This document shows, one piece after another, positions 9,301 through 17,103 of a stretch of DNA of 35,040 nucleotides. The stretch spans positions 1-35,040 of the forward strand of contig CATOTS010000053.1 of NCBI GenBank assembly GCA_951813625.1, in the 5' to 3' direction. Both the position numbers and the translations under genes were made by a program. The stretch's first letter is position 1, and the number at the start of each line of letters is the position of its first letter. The stretch comes from an uncultured Caldilineaceae bacterium. GTDB lineage: Bacteria; Chloroflexota; Anaerolineae; Caldilineales; Caldilineaceae. Below the pieces are notes generated by a model. It was not told where the DNA came from, made no database searches, and worked only from the letters and a program-made list of their open reading frames with translations.

Positions 9301-11170
9301 CCTCCGTCGCCCCCGGATAACTGAGCGTCAGCATGGTGTCGGCAAGAATTGACCGCGCCACAATCGTGACCTGTTCGTCCTTTTCCAGGTTCAGCACAAA
9401 GGTATCGATGTCGCCTGGAAAATCGATATTCCCATGCAGGGGCTCGCCCGGCTCGATCTGCCGGTCGCGGTCCGGGTCGACAAAACGTCGGAGCGCGTGG
9501 TTCGCGCTCAGTGTGGCCTCTCCGAAAATCCTTTCCGGGACGATCAGGAAATGCGGCCCATCGATTTCGGTCACAAAGGAGCCCCTCCCTGCCCCTCTGG
9601 GTTCTCTGCCGAACGAGTCATAGACCAGGACGCCGGTTTCACTCTCGCCGCCGAGCTCGAATTCGATCTCTGTATCTTCCGGCTCATTGAGGATGTAGGC
9701 ATCAAGATAGCTGTGCGGCGTCAGCTCATGCTCGCGTTTCCCCCCTCTTTGTGGAAGCCCGCGGTCACCGAGACCGGACGGGTCCTCGCCGGCGATGAGC
9801 TGCCGGACGCGCGGCAAGAGGTCGGCTGACGAAGCCACGAGCCCGAAGTTCCCTTCGGTGATTCTGAAGCCGCTGATGCCGATTACATCTCCCGTCTCCG
9901 AGACGAGCGCGCCGCCGCTCTGGCCGCCAACCGTGGTGGCATCGGTCTGAAAGTAGGTAAAGCCTACCGTCTCCCACTCCCGCAGGCGCGACAGAATCCC
10001 GCGCACAATCGCCGGCTGCGGCTCCAGTTCTTCGCCTCCACCGGGATAGCCGATCAGATACATCTCCGAACCGATCTCGATCTCTTCCCCGTCGACAAAT
10101 TCCAGGGGGTCGGCAGTTGCGTCAAGCGGGCCGAGCACCGCCAGGTCCGTCAACAGGTCCCAGCCTATCACCTCAACACGGCCGAACTCTTTTCCGTCCG
10201 GAAATATGATATTCGCCTCGTCGTACGGCCAGACGACGTGCGCGTTCGTCACCACGTATCCGCCCTCGAACAGAACCCCGCTGCCCGAACTGATATCCGT
10301 ATGTACAAAAGCGATCGACGGTGAGATCTTTCTGAAAATCTGGGACGTGGTCAGGGTTTCGGGGACCGCGGTGGGTGTCGGAGTCGATGCCGAGCACAAC
10401 GGCAGCCCCATGCCTTCAAAATCATTCTCCTCGACATCCTCCAAGACCTCGGGCACGCATCCGCTCAGCCGGTTTCCTGAGAGATTCAAGAGCGCCAGGT
10501 TGACAAGGCCGCCCAACGCCGGCGGGATCTCCCCGTCCAGTTCGTTTTCTGAGAGATTCAGCTGTTTCAGATTGGTGTTGGCCAGCGCTGAAGGGATCGC
10601 CCCGCTCAGCTCATTGTTCGAGAGATCCAACGCTGTAAGGTCGGCGAACGCGTCCAGCGACGCAGGGATTGTCCCGCTCAAGTTGTTATGGGCAAGGTCC
10701 AATACGAACAGCCGGGTAAGGCTTCCCAGCGTTGGCGGAAGCGAACCGCTCAGTTCGTTTTCCGACAGGTCCAGCCATACGAGGTTGCTCAGGTCACCCA
10801 GCTCTGACGGAATCGAGCCTTCCAACTCATTGCCGGCAAGGACCAATGAGTTCAGCTCGGTGAGGCCGCCCAGCTCGGCCGCAATTGGACCGCGCAGCCC
10901 GTTCTGTCTGAGGTCCAGCGAAATAACGCGCCCGCTTGTATCGGCGGCTACGCCGTGCCAGACGCCAATCGGCGCGTCGCTCAGCCAGTTGTCGTTCTTC
11001 AGCCAGTCGTCACCGTTGGCGGCCTGATAGAACGCGACCAGCAACTCCCTGTCCGAACTGTCTGCGGCAATGAGCGTCGACGGCGATGCCAGTACTTGCG
11101 AACCACTCTGGCCGACAACCAAAACACATACGATCACAACGGCGATCACAACTCTCAGTACGGAGGTCAT
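6341..11170 (-). CDS. Giant secreted chimera: LRR, trypsin-like protease, PPC, SH3b and repeated 'YPPGW' domains
   Basis: A 1609-residue exported protein. ATG 11170 was chosen because GAGGAACAGG precedes it and a signal peptide (1-28, hydrophobic VVIAVVIVCVLVVG, cut near VLA-S) follows; the frame is open 31 codons upstream without similarity. Domains in order: plant-type leucine-rich repeats (~40-259, NxLSGxIPxxLxxLxxL units, preceded by a NGDDWLxNDNW cap); S1-type serine protease (~275-464) with His311 (NAHVV), Asp342 (LTDLAVL) and Ser418 (GGQSGGA), all present; PPC-like beta domain (~577-673); SH3b (~689-745); then alternating 'YPPGW' domain (~790-989), SH3b (~1002-1059), YPPGW (~1074-1263), SH3b (~1270-1329), poly-Pro linker, SH3b (~1352-1410) and YPPGW (~1423-1609). 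SH3b domains commonly bind cell-wall or matrix material. It is the last gene of a three-gene run with the same domains. Function is inferred to be a surface or extracellular protease with many binding modules; the substrate is unknown. Confidence 0.85.
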   Translation of the reverse strand: MTSVLRVVIAVVIVCVLVVGQSGSQVLASPSTLIAADSSDRELLVAFYQAANGDDWLKNDNWLSDAPIGVWHGVAADTSGRVISLDLRQNGLRGPIAAELGGLTELNSLVLAGNELEGSIPSELGDLSNLVWLDLSENELSGSLPPTLGSLTRLFVLDLAHNNLSGTIPASLDAFADLTALDLSNNELSGAIPSALANTNLKQLNLSENELDGEIPPALGGLVNLALLNLSGNRLSGCVPEVLEDVEENDFEGMGLPLCSASTPTPTAVPETLTTSQIFRKISPSIAFVHTDISSGSGVLFEGGYVVTNAHVVWPYDEANIIFPDGKEFGRVEVIGWDLLTDLAVLGPLDATADPLEFVDGEEIEIGSEMYLIGYPGGGEELEPQPAIVRGILSRLREWETVGFTYFQTDATTVGGQSGGALVSETGDVIGISGFRITEGNFGLVASSADLLPRVRQLIAGEDPSGLGDRGLPQRGGKREHELTPHSYLDAYILNEPEDTEIEFELGGESETGVLVYDSFGREPRGAGRGSFVTEIDGPHFLIVPERIFGEATLSANHALRRFVDPDRDRQIEPGEPLHGNIDFPGDIDTFVLNLEKDEQVTIVARSILADTMLTLSYPGATEEQEITDDDSGGGLFRVDAGIEYTASHTGEFTLIVESTSRWAPGGYVISVDSDRARRAVAPLAPKLWIKSLVEVRQGPGVRYPIVGAAVSGETFVITGKDAAGDWWQVEYDGRAAWVAAAMMTVSNEEDVEIVAGLSAARQVPVVSIHNPLVIPIGDTPAVSGQAYSDWLTFEDGPRGLNVFYPPDWLFASSKEELLSLLSQMDDHSLEEAVINAQATYIDSLTPDGEENGFVGMGFPLHAEATRGYVNGFDIEAVPAEGRTLGEFAQLLNDRLEQSGAVTVDRVDVGPGLRPWREQAASIRYRSGGVLVLGDTVVTAPGNEVAGWMVVLQSPDAESFLVVTFDVWGEDFARLEPVLRAIVRQVEWVDRPVYEPSAGPTITLSRTMNIRGGPGTNYDIVGSGAAEQQFVAITMNAAGDWWQIVYEGQLAWVYAPFVTQSEDTAARSELDADGWQTYLEGASGLALSYPPGWHFFDPAQPSVADLTLLSAAKEGDGEQLGVAEAADMVSSMSVRREDALIGLGLQTVLPDSDDAPGNFMLVYSFAADGLTLDSYSQMAADLLQRGFGVEADSVELTRGLRPLDDEAVSIRYREDVTDSEVWQVWLLSPDGGTLLAVVFSVRSDQFAELEPLLSEIVQRAQWTGQPEGAVATSQRNLNVHSGPGIEYPVIGTATAGQQFRIVGKDDAENWWQIAYEGQRGWVFGEYVATSDDENVAVATDIPPPPPPPTEPVVTIDRNMNVRAGPGTFYHVLGTASPGDKYFITGKDRSGSWWRINFNNESGWIFSNLVAADGPLDDVPVIAAFDWGGFHDSGRRLWIFYPPGWFFLNVVNPSDADRRSLIEHLGRETAEEWLRDFDADFDAEQKEWHVGFGFKIVTDFANQMFVTTFPSEGLELGRVLSFIQDSLRESGIDVESAEIVTNLRYDGSEAVSIRSRDNREGLGSEEISWQVWLMSPDRGTLLRVTFFYEDAGASQSLPLMSEIVRRIRWE

Positions 11171-11281
11171 CCTGTTCCTCCCTCTGGCCGGAATAGCCAA
11201 TGGCGCAGTTCTGCACGCGCGTAAATGGAATGTCGACGAAATCTTCCTGCCGCCTCCTGCCAACGCTCGTTCAGCTGGAGA

Positions 11282-13033
11282 CTACTGCCCACCCTCCATC
11301 TCCACAACCGTGCGCGCCAGCTGGCCGAACACCCATCCAGGCCGGCCGCGAATGTCTATCCGCCACCAGTTCCCGACCGCGTTCCTGCCTGTGACAGGAT
11401 AGCGGTAGCCGGGCAGTGTCGTGTCTACGACAGGGTAGCGGGCGTCGGGACCGTCGTACACGTTCATGCTGCGGCTGAACGTCAACTCCGCCTCCGTATC
11501 CGGCAGCAGTGGCGGCAGCGGAAACCCCGTCACAACCGGCACGCTCCCGGGATTTGCCGGTGTAACCAGGTCGCCGAAAACCCATCCGGGGCGGCCGTCA
11601 TGGTCAATCTGCCACCAATCGCCGGCCGAATTCTTGCCGGTGATTGTATACTGCTGCCCAGGCGAGGCAGAACCGATGATCGGGTAGCTGATGTCCGGCC
11701 CGCCGCGCACGTTCATCCCCCAATTGACCGTTATCATCGCCTCCGATAACTGCAGCAGCGGCGGATGCGGAAAATCGATGACCGCTACCTGCACATTCCC
11801 GGCATCAACAGCGGTCACCAACTCGGCGTACACCCACCCGGGCCGGCCATTGTCGTCGATTTGCAACCACTCTCCCTCTGCGCTCCTGCCGGTGATCAGA
11901 AACTGCTGTCCGGGTATGACCACGTCGATAATCGGGTTGCTGGCGCCCGGCCCGCTGCGCACATTCACGCGTCTCTCGATCATCGCCACCGGCACGGCTG
12001 CCGGCGCGTCCGGCAGATAGGCGGCCATCAGATGGTCCGAAACCCAACCCGGCTGACCCCCATGGCTGATCCGCCACCACGCTCCGGTGGCATCCCGCTC
12101 GATGACAGAGAAAGGGCTCCCCGCAACGACCTCGCCGATCACGGGGCTGAACGGGGCCGGCTGCGCGTGGACCTGAAGCGCCCAGTCTGTAAACGCAACC
12201 GGCGCGGCCGCGGGTTCCGGCGCCGCGTAATCTGCCCACCGCACGCGTCGCACCATCTCTGCGAGCTGCGGCTCCAGCGCATCAAAATGTTCGGCAGGCG
12301 TCGAAAATGTCAGGACAAGCACGAACTCGCCATCGGGCGAGAGCAGGACGATCTGCCAGCCGGCCTCCCTTGCGCCTGCCAGAACCGTCCGTGAAACGGC
12401 GCGGGCGGGGACGCCGCCGCGGAAGCGGATCGAAACCGCCACTTCCCTCTCTGGCCGCAATCGGGTGACCAGTTCGAAGCTGTCCACGTCGGTCCCGGTC
12501 CGGCGGTCGAGCTGCGTTGCCGCGCTCCGGCCAAACTGGTAAAGCGTCAGGCCATTCGTGGGGAAAATCTCGATTGCAAAGTGGTTGACGTACAGCAAAT
12601 CAGTGTAGTGTTGCGGGGAAACATAGCCGAAACCGATGAGCGAGTCCGATTGCCCGTCAGACTGCAGCTGCAACAGCAGGCTCGAAAGCGCTGCCCTGGT
12701 CGGTTCCGCCATCTCGTCCGGAAGAGTCCACGCCTGCACGTCCGCGACGAAGCGCCACCCAGGAGGACTGAAAAGGGTCAGCCCAAGCCTGGCGTCGTCG
12801 AAAACATGCCAGTCAGTGAAAAGGCCGCCCTCCGCCGAACCCAGGAGCGGAGGGCTTACCGGGCCACTCTCGTCCGGCGAGGGCGCCGCGGCGCCGGGGG
12901 GACTCTGAGAAGGGTGGCTGCTGGCGCCCTCGCTTGAATGGGGCGCGTGATGGTGAGAAATGTGAGAGGCTGTTCCACTGGACCAGCCCAGACAGAATAG
13001 GCACAATGGCAACAGGCAAAGGATGCCACGCAT
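11282..13033 (-). CDS. Secreted protein with one 'YPPGW' domain and four SH3b domains
   Basis: A 583-residue protein with a signal peptide (MRGILCLLPLCLFCLG, 1 to about 20) and a His/Ser/Pro-rich linker (24-66). Residues 73-267 carry the same unnamed domain as the neighbouring genes: LFSPPGW near 87-93, then LLSPDG and a closing LEPQLAEMVRRVRW. Four bacterial SH3 domains follow at ~281-335, 351-408, 434-492 and 518-575, each with the NVRxGPxxxxPIIG start and a GxWWxIxxxGRPGWV core; the first is the most diverged (no NVR motif). No catalytic domain is seen, so a binding or sensing role outside the cell is likely. The start ATG has only a weak GGAA upstream. It lies 62 bases after the lipoprotein gene and 111 bases before the LRR-protease gene, all on one strand. 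Confidence 0.8.
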   Translation of the reverse strand: MRGILCLLPLCLFCLGWSSGTASHISHHHAPHSSEGASSHPSQSPPGAAAPSPDESGPVSPPLLGSAEGGLFTDWHVFDDARLGLTLFSPPGWRFVADVQAWTLPDEMAEPTRAALSSLLLQLQSDGQSDSLIGFGYVSPQHYTDLLYVNHFAIEIFPTNGLTLYQFGRSAATQLDRRTGTDVDSFELVTRLRPEREVAVSIRFRGGVPARAVSRTVLAGAREAGWQIVLLSPDGEFVLVLTFSTPAEHFDALEPQLAEMVRRVRWADYAAPEPAAAPVAFTDWALQVHAQPAPFSPVIGEVVAGSPFSVIERDATGAWWRISHGGQPGWVSDHLMAAYLPDAPAAVPVAMIERRVNVRSGPGASNPIIDVVIPGQQFLITGRSAEGEWLQIDDNGRPGWVYAELVTAVDAGNVQVAVIDFPHPPLLQLSEAMITVNWGMNVRGGPDISYPIIGSASPGQQYTITGKNSAGDWWQIDHDGRPGWVFGDLVTPANPGSVPVVTGFPLPPLLPDTEAELTFSRSMNVYDGPDARYPVVDTTLPGYRYPVTGRNAVGNWWRIDIRGRPGWVFGQLARTVVEMEGGQ

Positions 13034-13095
13034 ATATGCTTTTCCATACCCCAGCGGCTTGAGGACAGAGAACGCCTCTCGCCGCCAATCACGGT

Positions 13096-13926
13096 CTACT
13101 CAAACCAATGCGCACGCTGCACGATCTCACCCAGCAGCGGCTCAAGCTCAGCGAAATCCTCGCTGTTGACACTAAAAGAAATAAGCAGCATCGTCTCCCC
13201 ATCCGGGGACAGGAACCCGACCTGCCAGGAAACGATCTCTGTGTCCGGGCGATTGAAGAGAGCGCCGTCCATGCGAGACAGGATCGATAGCGCCTCCGCG
13301 CCATCGGGCCGCAGATCGGCGACCACCTCCGCGCTCTCCACCTCAACTCCCTCGAGCGCATCCAACTGGGCGGCGCTCAATTTCACCACCAGTGACAGGG
13401 ACAGACCCTCGAGGGGAACAGTGATCGCGTTGAAATTGTTGAGAAACGCCGGCTCGCGGGGGGCGTCGGCGCCAATCAGGTACCCCATGCCGACGAACAG
13501 ATCCCCCTGCTGCTGCATCACGTTGGTAATGTAGGCCAGCAGCTCCTTGATCTCGTCGCTGTTTGCCAGCTCGCCCGCCTCCGCAAAAAGGTCCGCCAAG
13601 TCCTCGGTTGAGGGATCGATAAAGATCCATCCCGGAGGATAGGAAATCGACAGCCCGCGCGCCTCGTCGACAGACACCTCCCACTCATCAGAGGCCGCGG
13701 CGGCGGTCGGTTCGGGTGTGGCGGTCGGTTCGGGTGTGGCGGTCGGTTCGGGCGTGGCAGTCGGTTCGGGCGTGGCAGTCGGTTCGGGCGTGGCAGTCGG
13801 TTCGGGCGTAGCGGTAGGCGCCGGCGCGGCGGTTGCCGTAGACTCCGGTTGGATCGGTACGCAACCGGCCGCGAAGATGGCCGTACAGACAAAAGAAAGC
13901 ACAAGACACCGGTAAATTGTCGCCAT
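13096..13926 (-). CDS. Lipoprotein with Pro-Thr-Glu stalk and 'YPPGW' domain
   Basis: A 276-residue lipoprotein. The start ATG 13926 has AAGGGGG about eight bases upstream and gives a clean lipoprotein signal: hydrophobic LVLSFVCTAIFAAG then Cys22 in an FAAGC lipobox. The longer upstream frame lacks these features. Residues ~29-75 are a stalk of six ATPEPT hexapeptides encoded by perfect 18-base units, a likely flexible spacer through the envelope. Residues ~80-276 are the unnamed domain shared with the next two genes: SISYPPGW, GMGYLIG, SWQVGFLSPDGE and LEPLLGEIVQRAHW. By its first motif the domain resembles PsbP/DcrB-like (Mog1/PsbP fold) proteins, but that is a guess from pattern. It is the first gene of a three-gene run downstream of uvrA. 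Confidence 0.8.
   Translation of the reverse strand: MATIYRCLVLSFVCTAIFAAGCVPIQPESTATAAPAPTATPEPTATPEPTATPEPTATPEPTATPEPTATPEPTAAAASDEWEVSVDEARGLSISYPPGWIFIDPSTEDLADLFAEAGELANSDEIKELLAYITNVMQQQGDLFVGMGYLIGADAPREPAFLNNFNAITVPLEGLSLSLVVKLSAAQLDALEGVEVESAEVVADLRPDGAEALSILSRMDGALFNRPDTEIVSWQVGFLSPDGETMLLISFSVNSEDFAELEPLLGEIVQRAHWFE
13705..13812. repeat. Six 18-bp tandem repeats coding a hexapeptide stalk
   Basis: Six consecutive 18-base units (first unit GGTCGGTTCGGGTGTGGC), differing by one to three bases, lie within the lipoprotein gene. On the minus strand they encode ATPEPT repeats. The unit length is a multiple of three, so copy-number change by slippage would alter stalk length without breaking the frame. 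Confidence 0.9.
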
Positions 13927-14004
13927 ACGCCCGACCCCCTTAGACCCCGGCTGCCGTAAATCGCTCATCGAATCCATGTCTCAAGGACAACAAGAAACTG
14001 AAAA

Positions 14005-16965
14005 CTAAAGACTGGACACCGACAACTTCCCCAAACATCCCTGCAAGAAGTTCCCCGTATAGCTCTTCTCCACCGCCGCGACCTGTTCCGGCGTGCCTTC
14101 CGCCACCACATAGCCGCCCTTGCCGCCGCCTTCGGGCCCCAAGTCGATCACCCAATCGCAGTTCTTGATCACATCCAGGTTGTGCTCGATCACCAGCACC
14201 GTGTTGCCGCGGTCGGCCAGTTCGTGCACGACGCCCAGCAGCTTACGCACATCCTCGAAATGGAGCCCGGTGGTCGGCTCGTCCAATATGTAGAAGGTAT
14301 TGCCCGTATCGCGCCGGCTCAACTCCTTGCTCAGCTTAATCCGCTGCGCCTCGCCGCCGGAGAGCGTCGTCGCCGGTTGCCCCAGGCGGATGTAGCCCAG
14401 CCCGACCGCCATCAGCGTCTCCAGGCGGTTGCGGATGCGGGGGATGTTCTGGAAGAACTCCAGCGCCTCTTCGACGGTCATGTTCAACACATCCGAAATC
14501 GACTTGCCGCGGAAACGGATGTCCAGCGTCTCGCGGTTGTAGCGATCGCCGTGACACTCTTCACAAGACACGTAGACATCCGGCAGAAACTGCATCTCGA
14601 TCTTGATGATGCCGTCGCCGCGGCAGGCCTCGCAGCGGCCGCCCTTGACATTGAAGCTGAAGCGCCCCGCCTTGTAGCCGCGCGCCTTCGCCTCCGGGAT
14701 GCTGGCGAACAACTCTCGCATCGGTGTGAACAGGCCGACGTAGGTGGCCGGGTTGCTGCGCGGGGTGCGCCCGATCGGGCTCTGGTCGATCTCGATGACC
14801 TTGTCCAGATGCTCGATGCCTTCAACCCTGTCGCACTTGCCGGGGCGGGCCTTCGCCCGGTAGAAACTCTGCGCCAGCCGCTTGTACAACACCTCCACCA
14901 CCAGGCTGGACTTGCCGCTGCCGCTGACGCCGGTTATCGCGATCAGGCGGCCTAGCGGGAAGCGGACGTCGACCTTCTTCAGGTTGTTTTCGGTCGCGCC
15001 GCGCACGTGCAGATATTCGCCGTTGCCCTCGCGCCGCACCTCTGGGATCTCGATGCGCTTCTCGCCGCGTATGTACTGCGCGGTGAGACTGTGCGCATGG
15101 CCGGCGAACGACGCCTGCGTATCCGAGACGACGACCTCGCCCCCGTGTTCGCCCGCGCCCGGCCCCATGTCCACCACCCAATCGGCCGCGCATATCGTCT
15201 CCTCGTCGTGCTCGACCACCAGCACGGTGTTGCCCAGGTCGCGCATCCCCTTCAGCGTATTGATCAGCCGCACGTTGTCCCGCTGGTGCAGGCCGATGCT
15301 CGGCTCATCCAGGATATAGAGCACGCCCATCAGCTGGCTGCCGATCTGCGTCGCCAGGCGGATGCGCTGCGACTCGCCGCCCGAGAGCGTGACCGCGGTG
15401 CGGTTGAGCGTCAGATAGTCTAGCCCGACGTTGACCATAAAGCCCAGCCGCGCCTCGATTTCCTTCAAAACCTGGCCGCCGATGGCAAGCTGCCGCGGCG
15501 AAAAGAGCGGCTGCGCGCCGTTCTGCCCTGCAGCCGCCCGCACCCACGCCAGCGACTCGTTGACCGACATTGCGGTAATTTCATGGATGCTCCTACCCGC
15601 GACCGTAACCGCCAGCGCCATCGGCCGCAGCCGCCGCCCATCGCACTCCGGGCAGGGACTGACGCCCATATACTCCTCCAACTTGCTGCGGATCCATTCG
15701 CTGTCGGTCTCGCGGAAGCGCCGCTGCAGGTTCGGGAGCACGCCGCTGTACTGGGTCTCGTAGGTGCGCTCATAGCCGCGGGCGTTGCGATAGTTGACCA
15801 GCACCTTCTCGCGTCCCGGCGGGCCGTAGAGGATGATGTCGCGCTGCTTGCTGCTCAACTCCCTGACAGGCGCCCTGACAGGGATCGAAAACTGGCGGCA
15901 GACCGAGGCCAGCAGCTGTTTGTAGTAGCCGGTATCACCGTTGGCCCCGCCCGCGCCCTGCCAGGGCCGCACCGCCCCTTCGGCGACGCTGAGCTCGCTG
16001 TCGAGGATCAGCTCCGGGTCGAATTCCTTGAGCACGCCGAGACCGTCGCAGGCAGGGCAGGCGCCGTGCGGGCTGTTGAAACTGAAGGTGCGCGGCTCGA
16101 TTTCGCTGAAGCCGAGACCGCAGCGCATACAGGCAAACTGCTCGCTGAAAACGCGGTCCACGGTGACGGAGCGCAAGCTGCCGTTGCCCTCGGCAGGCAC
16201 GCGCTGCACCTCCGAGACGATGACCGCGCCCTCGCCCAACTTGAGCGCAGTCTCGACCGAGTCGGTCAGCCGCGTGCGGTCGGTGCCGGGAATGATACGG
16301 TCGGGGTCATCCGGGTCGCGACGTTCGGCGCGCACGATGATGCGGTCGATCACCGCTTCGATCGTGTGCATCTTGTAACGGTCCAGCTCGGGCGCTTCAC
16401 CGATTTCGAACAGTTCGCCGTTGACGCGCACGCGCACATAGCCCTGCGCCTGCAGATTCTCAAAAACGCCTTTGTGATTCCCCTTGCGGTCCTTGATGAT
16501 CGGCGCCAGGATCAGCAGCCGCGCGCCCTCCTCCATCTCCAGGATCGAGTTGACGATCTGTTGCGGGGTCTGCTGGCTGATCGGATCGCCGCACTCGGGG
16601 CAGTGGGGCTGACCGACGCGGGCGAAGAGCAGGCGCAGGTAGTCGTAGACTTCGGTGACGGTGCCGACAGTCGAACGCGGGTTGCGGCCGGAGCCCTTCT
16701 GGTCGATCGAGATGGCCGGGCTCAGCCCTTCGATCTGGTCAACGTCCGGCTTTTCCATCAACCCCAGAAACTGGCGCGCGTAGGAGGAGAGCGACTCGAC
16801 GTAGCGGCGCTGCCCTTCGGCGTAGATTGTATCGAAGGCCAGGCTGCTCTTGCCGCTGCCGCTCAGCCCGGTAATCACAACCAGCTTATCGCGGGGGATC
16901 TCAAGATCGATGCTGCGCAGATTGTGCTCGCGCGCCCCGCGTATGATCAGCTTGTCCAGCGCCAT
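14005..16965 (-). CDS. uvrA: UvrA, excinuclease ABC subunit A
   Basis: A full-length 986-residue UvrA, the ATP-driven damage-sensing subunit of nucleotide excision repair that works with UvrB and UvrC. It has two ABC ATPase modules: Walker A GLSGSGKSS (33-41) and GVSGSGKSS (679-687), and signature LSGGE at 527-531 and 868-872. The zinc sites are intact: C279/C282 with C303/C306, and C778/C781 with C801/C804. The N-terminal KGSGRNPRSTVGT stretch and the IDQSPIGRTPRSNPATY stretch are typical UvrA damage-binding/UvrB-interaction segments. The ATG at 16965 is preceded by GGAGG five bases upstream. A Gram-positive-type SOS box lies 87 bases upstream, so induction by DNA damage is likely. The lipoprotein operon starts 78 bases downstream on the same strand. 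Confidence 0.98.
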   Translation of the reverse strand: MALDKLIIRGAREHNLRSIDLEIPRDKLVVITGLSGSGKSSLAFDTIYAEGQRRYVESLSSYARQFLGLMEKPDVDQIEGLSPAISIDQKGSGRNPRSTVGTVTEVYDYLRLLFARVGQPHCPECGDPISQQTPQQIVNSILEMEEGARLLILAPIIKDRKGNHKGVFENLQAQGYVRVRVNGELFEIGEAPELDRYKMHTIEAVIDRIIVRAERRDPDDPDRIIPGTDRTRLTDSVETALKLGEGAVIVSEVQRVPAEGNGSLRSVTVDRVFSEQFACMRCGLGFSEIEPRTFSFNSPHGACPACDGLGVLKEFDPELILDSELSVAEGAVRPWQGAGGANGDTGYYKQLLASVCRQFSIPVRAPVRELSSKQRDIILYGPPGREKVLVNYRNARGYERTYETQYSGVLPNLQRRFRETDSEWIRSKLEEYMGVSPCPECDGRRLRPMALAVTVAGRSIHEITAMSVNESLAWVRAAAGQNGAQPLFSPRQLAIGGQVLKEIEARLGFMVNVGLDYLTLNRTAVTLSGGESQRIRLATQIGSQLMGVLYILDEPSIGLHQRDNVRLINTLKGMRDLGNTVLVVEHDEETICAADWVVDMGPGAGEHGGEVVVSDTQASFAGHAHSLTAQYIRGEKRIEIPEVRREGNGEYLHVRGATENNLKKVDVRFPLGRLIAITGVSGSGKSSLVVEVLYKRLAQSFYRAKARPGKCDRVEGIEHLDKVIEIDQSPIGRTPRSNPATYVGLFTPMRELFASIPEAKARGYKAGRFSFNVKGGRCEACRGDGIIKIEMQFLPDVYVSCEECHGDRYNRETLDIRFRGKSISDVLNMTVEEALEFFQNIPRIRNRLETLMAVGLGYIRLGQPATTLSGGEAQRIKLSKELSRRDTGNTFYILDEPTTGLHFEDVRKLLGVVHELADRGNTVLVIEHNLDVIKNCDWVIDLGPEGGGKGGYVVAEGTPEQVAAVEKSYTGNFLQGCLGKLSVSSL

Positions 16966-17051
16966 GCCGCCTCCAGCCGTTCGCTGTCGTCAGACTCCCG
17001 TTTCCGGACACCTGTCCCAGGCGCCCGTCAAGACCAATCGCGTATGTGTCG

Positions 17052-17063
17052 GAACAAATGTTC
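17052..17063 (-). promoter_or_regulatory. LexA operator (SOS box) upstream of uvrA
   Basis: The perfect 12-bp palindrome GAACAAATGTTC, read on the gene strand as CGAACATTTGTTCC with its flanks, fits the Bacillus/Gram-positive-type LexA box (CGAAC-N4-GTTCG/C). It sits 87 bases before the uvrA start and just downstream of the predicted transcription start, where a bound repressor would block transcription. LexA control of uvrA is well established in many bacteria; here it is inferred from this match. Confidence 0.65.
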
Positions 17064-17074
17064 GCTGCGTGACC

Positions 17075-17103
17075 ATCTTACCATCCGCGGCCGCATTCGT
17101 CCA
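17075..17103 (-). promoter_or_regulatory. Candidate uvrA promoter
   Basis: On the minus strand TGGACG (17103-17098) and TAAGAT (17080-17075) are 17 bases apart, each matching 4 of 6 consensus positions. Transcription would start near 17068, five bases before the SOS box. An alternative -10 (TAGAAT near 17120) lacks a well-placed -35. Confidence 0.4.

Noticed and set aside
13705..13812. Regular repeats considered as a CRISPR array
   Set aside because: Units are contiguous with no spacers and encode a peptide stalk in frame.
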